This document shows, piece by piece, positions 24,661 through 36,585 of a stretch of 64,000 nucleotides of DNA. The notes below the pieces were generated by a model, which worked only from the letters and a program-made list of their open reading frames with translations, was not told the origin of the DNA and made no database searches. Position numbers and translations under genes: made by a program. Origin of the DNA: Epiperipatus broadwayi (lineage: Eukaryota; Onychophora; Udeonychophora; Euonychophora; Peripatidae); the NCBI GenBank assembly GCA_028023455.1, contig JAQFVV010012441.1:6345544-6409543 (forward strand). Direction: 5' to 3'. How positions within the stretch are numbered: the stretch's first letter is position 1; each line of letters begins with the position of its first letter.

Positions 24661-25540
24661 ATTGAGAATATTTTTTTTATTGTCAACCTTTTAGTCTGAA
24701 ATTAAATAAAACATGATTAATATTCTGAATCTAAGTCAGATAAATTATATAGTTACATATATCTAATTCTAGTACATTATTTATAACAGTATCTTCAATA
24801 TACAAAACTTTTCTAAAAAGATGTGCCAAACATTAGTCTGGAGTATGGATACGGAGCAGTAGACAAGGATTTAATAATCACTACCATTTACTGGTTATCC
24901 AACTACCAATAAAACATAAACTGAGATAGTATATCAGAGTTTGCTTCAGAAATCCTGTGAAGGATAATTCAATCTAGTAATCATTTAGAGTAAATAACCT
25001 TTGTCACCAAAGTTCATTAACCTTCTTAATAAATATAACTTTAAACTGATCTCCATTTTCTTATGTATTTACAGCAGCAAATAATGCAAGTTAAGAGATT
25101 ATTTTTTAGAAAAGATGACAAATAAAATGTCCATAATTTAACCATCAATCAATATACAAAAACAATCCCTGATTGAAATTTTATTTTAATAAAATTGTTT
25201 TACCACTGCTAACTTATGTATTAATATTGAATTCTAATTACCATATATAAAATATATTTTTTCACTGTTGTAATACATGTTCTTATAGTCCATAGGCAAA
25301 TAGATTTGAGATTAAATTACTGGAATAAATACAGATAATACATTAAATAAATATTAACAGAATATAATCTACTATGATATATTGATTAAACAAATAACAA
25401 CTACTAATAAACAATTAGAAACTTGAGGATGTTAAAAGCAATCATTCTGGATTAAAACATAGTAAGCACAACTTTTTTTTAATAAATATGTGCTTATTCT
25501 TCTCCTTTACTTTCTTTGTATTTTTTCATATATTCATATG

Positions 25541-25757
25541 TATTGTTTACAATAACTCCCCTCATATACACTTTAATGCAAATTTTTTTTAAATATAATT
25601 CCTTTATTTTTATTAATTTTTTTAAAAGATAGAGGAGGTTTAAAATGCTCTGATAAAGACTGCAGGACAGTCGAAACTGTCAGGAAAATAAAGGAATTAT
25701 ATTTAAAAAAAATTTGCATCAAAGTGTATATGAGGGGAGTTATTGTAAGCAATATAT
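25541..25757. mobile_element. Folded-back PLE-like terminus (type B), second locus
   Basis: Arms 25541-25612 and 25684-25757 form an inverted repeat of about 70 bp with few mismatches. The inner part holds AGGACAGTCGAAACTGTCAG, the same motif as at 23.6 kb. It is a shorter version of the 23491-23814 locus with one unit only. Confidence 0.6.
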
Positions 25758-26516
25758 AATCAATATATGTTTAATAATATCATAGAAATTTCTGACAAAT
25801 TTTAATATTTCTTAATCCTTCTGTAAATTAAGAATAACTTTGCAAAATTTAATTTTTTATATAGGTGCCATTTAATTTGAATAATGTTTTGTAAAAATAA
25901 TGATAGTTTTAAACAAGATTATTATTAAAATTAAATTTTAATTATGAAAGAAAACAAAAAAAATGTAATTCTATTTTTTTAAAAAACACAAAGATTAATT
26001 TATATGCTAGATAGAATTACAAATTCTTCTTTTTTTTTAACACAAGTTCAAATTCCTTTAAAAAACGTCATGTAATTATAAAAATCCATCATTTGATATT
26101 TATTAATTTGTTTAGCTACAGTCACTTCCGGTCTTTTTTGAATGAAACCTAATGAGTCTAATGTTAAATATTATTTCATATTTGAACATTTTCTTTCTAC
26201 AATTAAGTCATTATATATATATATTGATAATTTTAACATTATTTACTACAAATATAAATTTTCAAGTGATGCAATTTTAAAGGTTAATATTTGTCATTTA
26301 AAAATCTGAAAATAAATATTTAAACACAATTCTTATCTAAAAGAATGAAGTTTGGCATCATTGGATAAACTTCTTTATTCAAAAAGTTACTAGAACAAAG
26401 TATTAGATAGTCATTGGAAAACATTTTTCTATTCAAAACATTAGTAGAATAAAATATTCGATATTTTAATTCTATAATAAAATTAAAAATAAATTTAGAG
26501 TTAGTTATCATCAAAC

Positions 26517-26650
26517 AAACACAAATTAATAAGCGTGTGAAGCGCTTGATAGAGAAGCTGTAACGATTCAAACAAATATTATACGCTAAGCGCTTTCGAG
26601 ACGATTTGCCTCATATTCATAGTGGTAATGCAAGATGCAGAATCAAAAAA
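26517..26650. repeat. Second copy of the SINE-like sequence
   Basis: The segment GCGTGTGAAGCGCTTGATAG followed 35-40 bp later by AAGCGCTTTCGAGACGATTT and CCTCATATTCATAG parallels the insertion at 23111-23300 in order and spacing. TTTCGAGAC resembles a Pol III box B. The 3' side is A-rich. Similarity is moderate, so this is a tentative family assignment. Confidence 0.4.
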
Positions 26651-28165
26651 TATTAAAATTAAAAATATTACTTATTGTTATTAAATTTTTTCAAAATAAT
26701 TATTTTGTTTGACAAAGGTGATTCTATATTTAGCAAATAGAAACTACTACCACTATTCCTTAATGAACATTTTAAGATGTCTCACTTTTAAAAAAAAAAA
26801 AAACAAAGAAAATCTTTTTTGTGACTTCGTTTTGTGGTTTGAAATAAGTCATATACAAAAGTATTGTATAAATAATTTGTAAACAAATTATTGATAATTG
26901 CAATTTTTTAGTGTTTTGCCTAGGATCTCAATAATTCTCATTTCTATTGACATCTAGGTCTCCCCTCTTATGAAATGATCAGTCAAATAGATTGTTGTCA
27001 ATCATGCAAAAGGCTATTATTGAGATCTTCAATATTTTATCAACAAATAAAGCTGCCTAAGCAATAAAACTGCAGCCTGCATTGTAAAGTTATAGGAAAC
27101 AATGTGCAGAAGATATAGTAATCAGAGCACTACATTGTAACAATCAAAACATCAAAATCTGCAAAAAATCACCTCGTTCTGATTCAGGTTGTTAAATAAA
27201 ATTAGATTTCAAATTAACAAAAATATTTTATTTTTAAAAAAATCTTTATATTTTTTTACTAATAAATAGAGTGCGAGTAATTGTTATCATTTTATACAAT
27301 ATGAATTTTAAAATGGGTTCCAGTCATCTGTTAATAAAAATTAGAACTAAACTACATACTTTTTACCAGTCATACCGGAAATAATTTATTGCAAGATTGT
27401 GATACAATTATCTATTAACTCAATGGTCAAATGACATTGGAAGTGACATTACAAGTAACTCAATATTTTCCGAGAGAAAATTAATAATATTAAAATAAAA
27501 TGAAGAGAAACAATGAAAACTAACCTTTATTCCATCAAAAAACAAACATTACTATTATTAAAATTATATAATCTTAATTCTAAAAAATGTAAAAAAGATG
27601 TGATTCTTACTAAAACGATTAAATAGATAGATCACATTTGTAGAGAACAAAGATTTACAAACGATATATAAAAATAATTAGTAACAAATTAGTTTTATAA
27701 TTATCCCTAACAAAATAATTATGATAAATATTAACAAAAACAGTTGAAAACAATTAGCTGAAAATTCAAAAGTATAAAAAGATTTAAAAAATAAGATTTA
27801 TTTTTATTTTGTACTACATTTATTTTTAAATTTTACTTTCAATTTTCAGATAAAACATGGAATAACTTTAGTAAAAAAAAAAAGTTAAATTAAAAAGGTT
27901 TATATATATGACAATTATTATTAATGTTATATACAAATAAACATCTTTATTCAAAAAATTTTGACTCCAGGATTCTTCTGAATGGAACATTTTTCAGATT
28001 TCAGAAATAAGTTTTTTTAACTCTATTTATTGTTAACTCAAATCCTGTTAAAATAGAAAAAAGTAATATAGTTCACGGCAATTAGAATTATTTATTTATA
28101 GATGTTTTTTAAAAAACATGTTTTAACTGAAACACAGGCTTATAATATACCTGTGTCTATATATG
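26651..28165. other. No gene seen
   Basis: AT-rich DNA with poly-A/T runs and no repeat that I could match inside the window. Confidence 0.6.
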
Positions 28166-28523
28166 TAATATATAGGGTATATGAGCACAGACTTTCACAC
28201 GACCCACCACTCTCCACTCTATCTAATAACACCGATACACTCAAGCACATATATGCCGAAAAGATAAATAATCACCAATATTAGTATTTCATGCTAAACC
28301 AGCAATCATCAGTTGGTCCAGATTATCATCTCCCACACATATATACTATAAGTGCTCAGATATATATTAAGATAAACAATCTTCATACTTTAATGGACAG
28401 GCTCCAATACACTACATACTCCAACTCTTCAACCGTCCATCCAATTGAGTGTATCGGTGTTATTAGATAGAGTGGAGAGTGGTGGGTCGTGTGAAAGTCT
28501 GTGCTCATATACCCTATATATTA
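28166..28523. mobile_element. 358-bp inverted-repeat element (MITE-like), complete copy
   Basis: Arms of about 78 bp (28166-28242 and 28445-28523) are nearly perfect inverted repeats starting TATAGGGTATATGAGCACAG. The core of about 200 bp carries a short TA/CA microsatellite and the block shared with other copies. It has no coding capacity. The sequence continues palindromic into TAATATA/TATATTA at the edges, so a TA or TTA target duplication cannot be separated from the arms. Confidence 0.85.
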
Positions 28524-29717
28524 AAAAAATGTTTATAAATGTATGTGTAAATTAATTTATTTTAAAATGTTTAAGACTGCTTTTGAATTTTTGTTTACAA
28601 AATAGATTTTAAAACATAAGTATTTCTATTTATGATCTTTTATCTATAACAGATTTCTCAATATAAGTTTTCCAAAACCTATGCCTTTCTAAATATTAGC
28701 AATTATAAATTCATTTTTGATTAATTTAAACCATGAAAAGCATCCATAAATAAGACAATTTTTTTTCCAGAGTTACTAATAAAGTTTGTGACTAAACATA
28801 AGTAGAAAAGTAATTAATTAATATGATTAATTCATAAATAATTCCAAACATTTGTGATAGAGTTGATTACAAAAGTCAATTATCTTTAAATAATAATTAT
28901 TGTAAATATAAAAGTTTGTATAATAGACTTTCACTGAGTTTATTTCTCTCATCTGCATTACTTAATATATGTATTAATAATTTTCAAAAAAATAGAATAT
29001 AGGCTATTCATTTAAGCTGATAATATTAACTTGACATTATAAGAAATATACTTTTAAAATTATAATAAACCGTTAACAACGATATGAAAAGTTAGAAAAT
29101 TTTGTTTAATGTTGGGAAATTTATTTCTAATTTTAACAAATCAATATAATTAAGAAAGACATTAACCCACACTATTTACAAATGACATTGTACTTTATTT
29201 TCCCTATCTTTCAATGAATATATCTGAGATAGATTCTAGTAGAAATCCATTTGGTAAAACTACTATTGCCACATTATATTGTGATGCGAATGATTTAATA
29301 ACCTTCTTAGCAATTTCTGATTTTATTATTGTATACTGTGGTTTCATTTTTAAAAAACCAATAAAAAGCATGCATATATTAAATGTCATTATAAAAATTT
29401 TTAAACCCTTAACTTAATGCCTTCCTTAAATCAAAATCTACTATACTTTCAACCAATCATTTTCGAAACAAGTTAACTTTTATAGCATAAGAAATGAGTT
29501 TTTCAAAGGCTTTGAATAAATTATTTATCTTTATAATTGTTAGCAATATTGACATATTCAAAATAGTCCAGTAGAATTATGCTTATTTGCTTTAGTAATA
29601 AAACATGCAAATGCAAATTAAAGGAAAATGAATCTGCAATTGACACAATTAATATGGTTCCAATTTATGCTTGCAATGGGAAAAATTGAAGAACTTGTTG
29701 ATATTATGGTTAAAGAC

Positions 29718-30095
29718 TAGTCGGTTGGAATCTTTTTAATATTGTAGATTGCTATTGATGAGAATCTCGGCCTTAGGGTGGCTTTCAAGCGTTCCATCAT
29801 CAGATTTTCAATTGAATGGACGATTGAAGAGTTGGAGTATGGAATGGATTGAAGCCTGTTCATTAAAGTATAAAGATTGGATATCTTAATATCTATCTGA
29901 GCCATTATTACATATATGTGTATAGATGATAATCTGGACCAACTAATGATTGCTGATTTAGCATGAAATATGCATATTGGTGATTATTTATCTTTCCAAC
30001 ATATATGTGTTGAAGTGTATCAGTGTTATGAGATAGAGTGGAGAGTGGTGAGTTGTGTGAAAGTTTGTGCTCATATAGCCTATATATTACATATA
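29718..30095. mobile_element. Second copy of the inverted-repeat element, one arm only
   Basis: It is inverted relative to the 28-kb copy. The arm at 30012-30090 (AGATAGAGTGGAGAGTGGTG) and the core (GATAATCTGGACCAACTAAT at 29930) match. Beyond GTCCATTCAATTGA (complement, near 29810-29823) it departs from the 28-kb copy and lacks the second arm. The minus strand holds a 62-codon open frame (29905-29717) discussed in the findings. Confidence 0.75.
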
Positions 30096-30773
30096 TTTAT
30101 ACAGGTATACAATAAGCCTGTATTTCAGTTTTCTTTTTTTTAAAAATCCAAGATAATTAAGTAATAAATGTTTTATCTAAATGGGTAACTAAGACAGAAT
30201 ATTTCTATTTATTTCTACATTCATAAGAATTATCGTTAAAAGCTTTGATGCAGGTTATTTTTAATTTTCCTTTTTCAGTTATAGTTGGTAGTTTTTATCC
30301 ACTGACAATAAGTGTTATTATTTACTACAATGACTTTTCAGTATATTTTATTATTCTTGATTAATAAATTATAATTCTTGATACATCAATAAGGGAAATA
30401 CTACCAATATATAAATTTTATTGCTATTTTAATGCGAAGTTTCAATTCCAAATTTATTTACACTATTCTTTTTCTGCCAAAATATTTTTGCACATCTATT
30501 GAAAATATTAATTGTTTATTATTATATAATAAATAAACAATAATAGCATAATCAGTTGCTCAGGAGGTTATGTGATGTTCAAACATGAGAACTGATAGGC
30601 TGAATTTTATTATTCAGGAATCTTTCAAGTTCTGTTCTAAATCGCCAAGGCATCCTCATCATCATTATCAACCATTATCAATCCACTGCAGGATGAAGTT
30701 CTCTCCAAGTTTAATCCATCTTCTCCGATCTTCAGCTTCTCTTCTCCACATCACCCCTGCACACTTTCTCATT

Positions 30774-31661
30774 TTATCCATCCATCTCACATGTGGTTCT
30801 TGGAATCCAGTTTAAAATTTCAATTGTCCATCTATTATCATCTCTTCTAGCAATATGTCCAGCCCAACTCCACTTCAATCTTTTAATTTTTTCAATGAGG
30901 TCAGTAACACCCGTTTGTTCTCTTACCCATACATTGCATTTTCGATCTCTTCTTGTTACTCCCAACATACATCTCTCCATACTTCTTTGAGTGGTCTGAA
31001 GTCTCTGTATTGCTCTTCTATTAAGTGTCCAAGTCTCATATCCATAAGTAAGAACTGGTAAAACACATTTGTTAAAAACCTTCCTTTTCAAACACATAGG
31101 CATATTTCCTTTTAGTATCAAGTTATTTCTACCAAAAGCACTCCAACCAAGTTTAATTCTATGATTAATTTCTTCCATTATGTTTCCATCTGTATTAATA
31201 ATCTGACCAAGGTATTTGTAACTGTTAACTTCTTCTAATTCATCATAATCAATCTTTATTTTCATATTTTGAGCAAATCGATTAAACATTACTTTAGTCT
31301 TTTTAATATTTATCTTTAGTCCTACTTTCCTACTTTCATCTGATAATTCCTGCAACATATCCTGCAGCTCTGAAGCATTATTTGCAAAAACAACTACATC
31401 ATCTGCAAAATCTAAGTGACTTAAATAATCTCCATTTACTTTCACTCCTTTAGTTTCCCATTTTAATCCACAAAATACTTCTTGCAGCACTGCTGTAAAA
31501 AGTTTTGGAGATGTGGAGTCACCTTGTCTTACACCTTTCTCAATGTTGACTTTCCCAGTATCATTATGTAATCTAATTGTTGCTGTTGCATTTTTATAAA
31601 TATTCTTCAAAATATGACAATATCCTGGATCTATACCTTGATGATCCAATGCTTTAATCAC
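30774..31661 (-). pseudogene. RTE polyprotein, RT catalytic core and C-terminus
   Basis: This continues the upstream frame after the 1-bp loss. It contains KGVRQGDSTSP (motif B), DFADDVVVFA with the catalytic Asp pair at residues 87-88, GLKINIKKTKVM, and the C-terminal block YGYETWTLNRRAI with LKWSWAGHIARRDD, all typical of RTE. The end is damaged: WIPR passes straight to TTCEMDG, while the copy at 21.9 kb still has KRPRKRPHVRWMDEL, so about 24 bp were deleted and the frame changed near 30810. An undamaged product would be about 920-950 residues. Confidence 0.92.
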
Positions 31662-31672
31662 TGAAGAAATGT

Positions 31673-33472
31673 TTATAGAATCAAATGCCTTTCATAATCT
31701 ACAAATCCAAAACATAATGACAACTCATATTCATTTGACATTTCTATAACTTCTCTCAACACCTGGATATGATCTACTGTACTAAAACCACTTTTAAATT
31801 CAGCTTGTTCTCTTGATTGGTGGAAATCCAATGTTCTCTGTAGATGAGTTGTAATTATTTTGGTAAAGATTTTATATAAAACTGATAAAAGGCTGATAGG
31901 TCTGTAATTTCTAATATCTTCTTTATCACCTTTTTTAAATATTAGTATTATTACTGCATTCTTCCAATCATCCGGTACATCTTTATCATTTAGACATTTG
32001 GTATATAACTTTGCTAAAAAAATTTCTATTTCTTCAGCTGCTTCTTTTAATATATCAATTATAATTCCATCATTACCTGGAGCCTTTCCCTTCTTCATAC
32101 ATTTAATTGCATGTCTCACTTCTTCATTTAAAATTCTGGGCAATTCGGAAGATATAATAGATATAGGAGGTACTTGTTCTTTATTACTATATAATTCTTG
32201 ATAAAAATCTTCTACCAATTTCATGATGTCATCTCTCTTTTTAGTAACAATTCCATCTTTTTTTCTTATTGCAGATATAAATTTCCTACCAATACCAAAA
32301 TGTTGTTTTACATTCTTAAGACTTTTATTTTCTTCTACAGCTTTCCTTGCTAGTTCACAATTATACTTTCTTGTATCATTTTCAACTCTTTTCCGCACCA
32401 TTTTACAAAATTCGAGATATTCAATTCTTTTTAATGCATCATTTTTGTATAGCTTCATATTCCTTCTTTTCTTCATAAATTCTTTAGTCTCAGTAAAAAT
32501 TTTATTGGTCAATTGCTGCTTTTTTCTACCAGCTATCTTTGTTGCAGTTTTTAAAAGTGTATCAGTTATTTTCATATTAATTTCATTCAAATCTGAATCA
32601 TGCTCAAAATCTACTAATACTTGAAATCGATTTCTAAGTTCTAATTTAAATTCATTAGAATGTTTCTGAAGATTAGGAATATCAACTGTAAATATTGTTT
32701 TCCTTAATAATTTTTGTCTCTCTAGTTTCACATTAACATGTATCTTACACCTTACTAATCGATGATCACTTCCTGTGTTAAATTTATTAAGAACATTACA
32801 ATCTTGAAATATGTATTTCCTATTAGTCAAAATATAATCCAATTCTGCTGTACCTTCATTTGGATGCTTCCATGTCCATTTCCTTTTAACATTTTTCTCA
32901 AAATAAGAATTCGTAATATAAAGTTTTTCTTTTTCTGCAAACTCCACAAGTCTATGTCCTCTCTCATTTCTATTACCATAACCAAAATTACTTACAGCAC
33001 TTTTATCTTTCATTTGTTTACAAATTCTAGCATTAAAGTCTCCCATAACGATTTTAAAATGTTGTTTACTCTGATCAAAAGCCTTTTGTACATCCATATA
33101 AAAATCTTCTACTACTTCATCACTATAAGAACTTGTTGGGGCATAAACCTGAATTATCTGCATTTGATATCTGCTATTAAGTTGTATAACTAATCTTGCC
33201 ACTCTGTCTGATACACCATCAATCTCAACAATATTGTTCTTCCACTTTTTATTTATAATGAATCCTACTCCACTTGTATTTCCAATATTTGTGCCTTTAT
33301 AATAGAGTATATGTCCACTTTTTAAATCAATTGCCTCTTCACCTTTGCTTCTAACTTCACAAAGTCCAATAATGTCCCATTTAATATAAGAGAGTTCTTC
33401 TCCTAATTCTTGCAATCTTCCTTCACTTGAAAGTGATCTGCAGTTGTAAGTACCTAAATAAAAAGTCGTCAT
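31673..33472 (-). pseudogene. RTE polyprotein, endonuclease and N-terminal RT part
   Basis: The frame is open upstream of 33493 without an ATG; the first ATG is at 33472, seven codons in, giving about 599 residues. Counting from 33493, endonuclease motifs are YNCRS (Asn16), CEVRS (Glu45), VYAPTS (Tyr116), MGDFNARI (Asp151, Asn153) and GSDHRLV (Asp242, His243). A charged linker of about 200 residues follows. The RT domain starts near residue 465 with GKAPGNDGI, then LIFKKGDKEDIRNYRPISL. The frame is lost at VDYE near 31690, where a run of four A seen in the 21-kb copy has three. The enzyme would nick the target and reverse-transcribe the element RNA. Confidence 0.92.
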
Positions 33473-33530
33473 CAAATGGCAGCCTGGGTCCACAATCAGG
33501 GGATTCTTAGCACCCTCCGCCTTCGGCCAT

Positions 33531-33930
33531 CAACTGCTGCCTTGGTTGGTGACTTTACAGCCTCCTGGGAATAAGGGCCATGTTTTATTTTTGTCTGTCA
33601 TAATTGTATATATGTATTGGAAAAATATTTATCATTTACACAAACATTCATTCTGCCTTATCAGGCACTGAGGAGAAAGACCATGGTGTTTCTTGATCTT
33701 AAACTCAGAGGTAAAAAGCCAATAAACTCACCATGCTGGCTAATGCATGTTGGTGAGCAGCCCATCCATGTTCGTATACTATATGAATAACCACATAGTA
33801 ATAACAGCTGCAACGACAAGAACGTATGGAGTGGACATTAGGAATTTGCCCTGCTCGGTTCCTTTAAGACCTCCAAGAGGAATCAAAGGGTCTCCTTTCA
33901 GTTAATAGCAAACTCCTTTCTGCATACTGT
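33531..33930 (-). other. GC-richer DNA upstream of the RTE frame, probable 5' region
   Basis: About 400 bp of clearly higher GC than the surroundings lies directly upstream of the RTE coding start on the same strand and stops near 33925 at a return to AT-rich sequence. It contains no open frame I recognise. RTE elements have 5' regions with internal promoters, so this is the natural reading, but a second element or repeat cannot be excluded. Confidence 0.45.
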
Positions 33931-34153
33931 TTATATATATAATAAAAGATAAAATAGCCATGACATACCCTCTACAGAGCAAGAGCTTTTACAATAATCC
34001 CGTGTATAAAAACTGTGAGAAATATACTATATAACAGCCTTTTTGATTGGAAGTTGGTTAAGATGTCACCATTTTTGTATTGTTTGTTCTAATATTGGTT
34101 CGTAAATTAAATGACAATAAGAGGATTGTGAGGAAAATATATAGCTAAAAAAA

Positions 34154-34317
34154 TAATATAGGGAATTTGAACTCAGACTTTCAAACCCCTTTACCATCCA
34201 CTCTATCTCATACTACTGATGCACGTGATCACACACGTGTGTGGTCATGTGTATCAGCAGTATGAGATAGTGTGGATGGTGAAGGGCCTTGAAAGTCTTG
34301 TTCAAATCCCCTATATT
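34154..34317. mobile_element. 164-bp hairpin element of related type
   Basis: Almost the whole segment is a palindrome centred near 34235 (TGATCACACACG/TGTGTGGTCA). Its ends, ATAGGGAATTTGAACTCAGA and complement, resemble the arm ends of the 28-kb element (AGGGTATATGAGCACAGA) and of the 38-kb relic (AGGGATTCAAACTCAGA). Confidence 0.75.
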
Positions 34318-35520
34318 TACAATTAGGCTCCGGGTTTAAAAGTGTCTGGTATTTCAAATCTAAAAAAATAACTAGGTACAGATTTGAATCTAGTTCATAG
34401 TCAGGAGAATTAAATGTGTTATATATATATATTCTGTATATAAAAATAGAGAAAGAATAATGACTACATAATATTTTGTTTTATATAATCAACTTCTTTT
34501 GATTCTGAAATTCTTCTTTAATTACTAATGACAGCAAATTAAAAAAAAAAAAACTTCATTACTGTGTGTTTTGATTAATTATGAAAATAATCACGATATT
34601 TTTTTTAACTTTGTTTGTTATTATTTGCCTTTAGAAAAAAAAAATATATATATAGCCCAATCTTATTAATAAATCACGTATATTCTCAATCATGAAAATT
34701 TTTCCACAACTATTTACTTTCCATTTGATTTTATTTTTAGAATGTAATATAATGACATTTTTGTTTTTCTTAATGTTTAATTAAAAAGGGAAAAGCCAAT
34801 GAATTAAATTAGTTGCAATGTATCAGACGTTAAAATGTAATTTATTCAACTAAAACACATGCATCTGAATGAGAAAAAAATCTTGAAGATAAGAAATTAA
34901 TATAGTATAACATTAACTCTATAAATATATATTAATATATAAATATTATTTATATTTATAAATAAGATAGATATGACTTGTTTAATGTATGTTTAAAAAA
35001 TTTGTCCGAAAAAATTGTAGAACTTTCTGCACCCATGGTTATTTGTTAGCTTTATATTGTATGAGATCCAGATCGAAATTTTAAATAAATAAGAGATGAG
35101 GCTTATTGAAGCCTTGTGGGTTGTGTAGAGAGGTGTCGACTTTTGTTTGGCGAGTACATTTAAAAATGATATTATCAACAATAATTACTTCACTTATCTT
35201 TATATAGGCTCAATCTCTAACTCAAATTACAGTCCCATAAAATACTTGAAATATCTGCACTGTCACGTTCTAAATCGAATCGAAGATTTAGAAAATCATG
35301 GAGTTTTCAGTCCCTTCTTTCACTTGATTATATATATAAAATACATATTTTGCGGGTTCATCCGTGTTAAAAACTTTTAATATTAATATACTGACGTTTC
35401 GACTTGGTCACACAAGCCATCCACAGAGTTATAAAAGGTAGAAAGACGGTTGTAGAGGCGCTACAATCACTGATTTGAATAAAATGTTAAAATTCCATCA
35501 ATAGCAAAAAAATGTTAAAT

Positions 35521-36042
35521 TTAGGAATGTTTTTTAAAAAAATCTTTCCAAATAGGAGGAAGTTTGCATGTATCATCTCGCTTATTGATACAATCTGGCC
35601 TTTTAAGTATCTCAATGGCTTCTCTAATTTTGCATTGATAGAGATTATCACATCTGGATATGATCCTGGTACTAGACAAATCAATTTTATGACCTGAATC
35701 TATAGTATGGAGTGAGAGTGCTGATGATGATGAGTGTTGTTTAACTGCATTAGCATGCTCATCTCTCCTAACACTGATGTGACGATTACTCATACCTATG
35801 TAAGAAGCTTTACAATTTTTACATGAGATTTGATAGACATCATGAGATTCAAGAGAGATTGAATCCTTAGGCATGGTTATTATAATGCTGATCTTTTGAT
35901 GAGCAGAAAATGTTGTATCTATATTATAGCATTTTAATATATGTCCGATACTGTCTGTAATTGCTTTTACATATCGAACACAAATCCTAATAGCTGATTT
36001 ATCATCTTTTTGTTTCCTATTTTGTCTATTTTGGGCTTGAAA
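35521..36042 (-). pseudogene. PLE GIY-YIG domain, left arm
   Basis: About 173 residues are open from the palindrome centre to the stop at 35521. Motifs are YQISCKNCKASYIGMSNR (GIY-YIG with a CxxC pair), SVRRDEHANA with the catalytic arginine region, CKIREAIEI with the glutamate and CINKRDD with the asparagine. The open frame can be extended across the loop into the other arm (an ATG at 36087), but those first residues are fold-back antisense sequence, not PLE protein. The RT domain is absent. Confidence 0.85.
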
Positions 36043-36054
36043 TAAGGCTTTTTT

Positions 36055-36585
36055 TTTCAAGCCCAAAATAGACAAAATAGGAAACAAAAAGATGATAAAT
36101 CAGCTATTGGGATTTGTGTTCCATATGTAAAAGGAATTACAGACAGTATCAGATGTATATTAAAATGCTATAATATAGATACAACATTTTCTGCTCATCA
36201 AAAGATCAGCAATATAATAACCAAGCCTAAGGATTCAATCCCTCTTGAATCTCATGGTGTCTATCAAATCTCATGTAAAAATTGTAAAGCTTCTTACATA
36301 GGTATAAGTAATCGTCGCATCAGTGTTAGGAGAGATGAGCATGCTAATGCAGTTAAACAACACTCATCATCATCAGCACTCTCACTCCATACTATAGATT
36401 CAGGTCATAAAATTGATTTGTCTAGTACCAGGATCATATCCAGATGTGATAATCTCTATCAATGCAAAATTAGAGAAGCCATTGAGATACTTAAAAGGCC
36501 AGATTGTATCAATAAGTGAGATGATACATGCAAACTTCCTCCTATTTGGAAAGATTTTTTTAAAAAACATTCCTAAATTTAACAT
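36055..36585 (+). pseudogene. PLE GIY-YIG domain, right arm, with a stop
   Basis: The same frame as the left arm, reading rightwards. It matches over the whole domain with a few substitutions (YIGISNRRISVRR). A TGA at 36517-36519 replaces the arginine codon of CINKRDD, a C-to-T change, so the frame ends before the last block. This and other arm differences show independent mutation after duplication. Confidence 0.85.

Larger units (their letters stand above)
30651..33530 (-). mobile_element. Nearly complete RTE-type LINE
   Basis: This is the best preserved element of the window. A single long coding region with endonuclease followed by reverse transcriptase, no ORF1 knuckle and a short 3' end in ATG/GAT repeats are RTE features. 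Only one 1-bp frameshift and one deletion of about 24 bp separate it from an open frame; both are revealed by the copy at 21081-22115. Two other copies of the same family lie within 10 kb (21.1 and 22.9 kb). GC-richer DNA at 33531-33930 may be the rest of its 5' region. Confidence 0.9.

Noticed and set aside
31998-33193. Plus-strand frames of 67-143 codons
   Set aside because: Antisense shadows of the RTE coding region.
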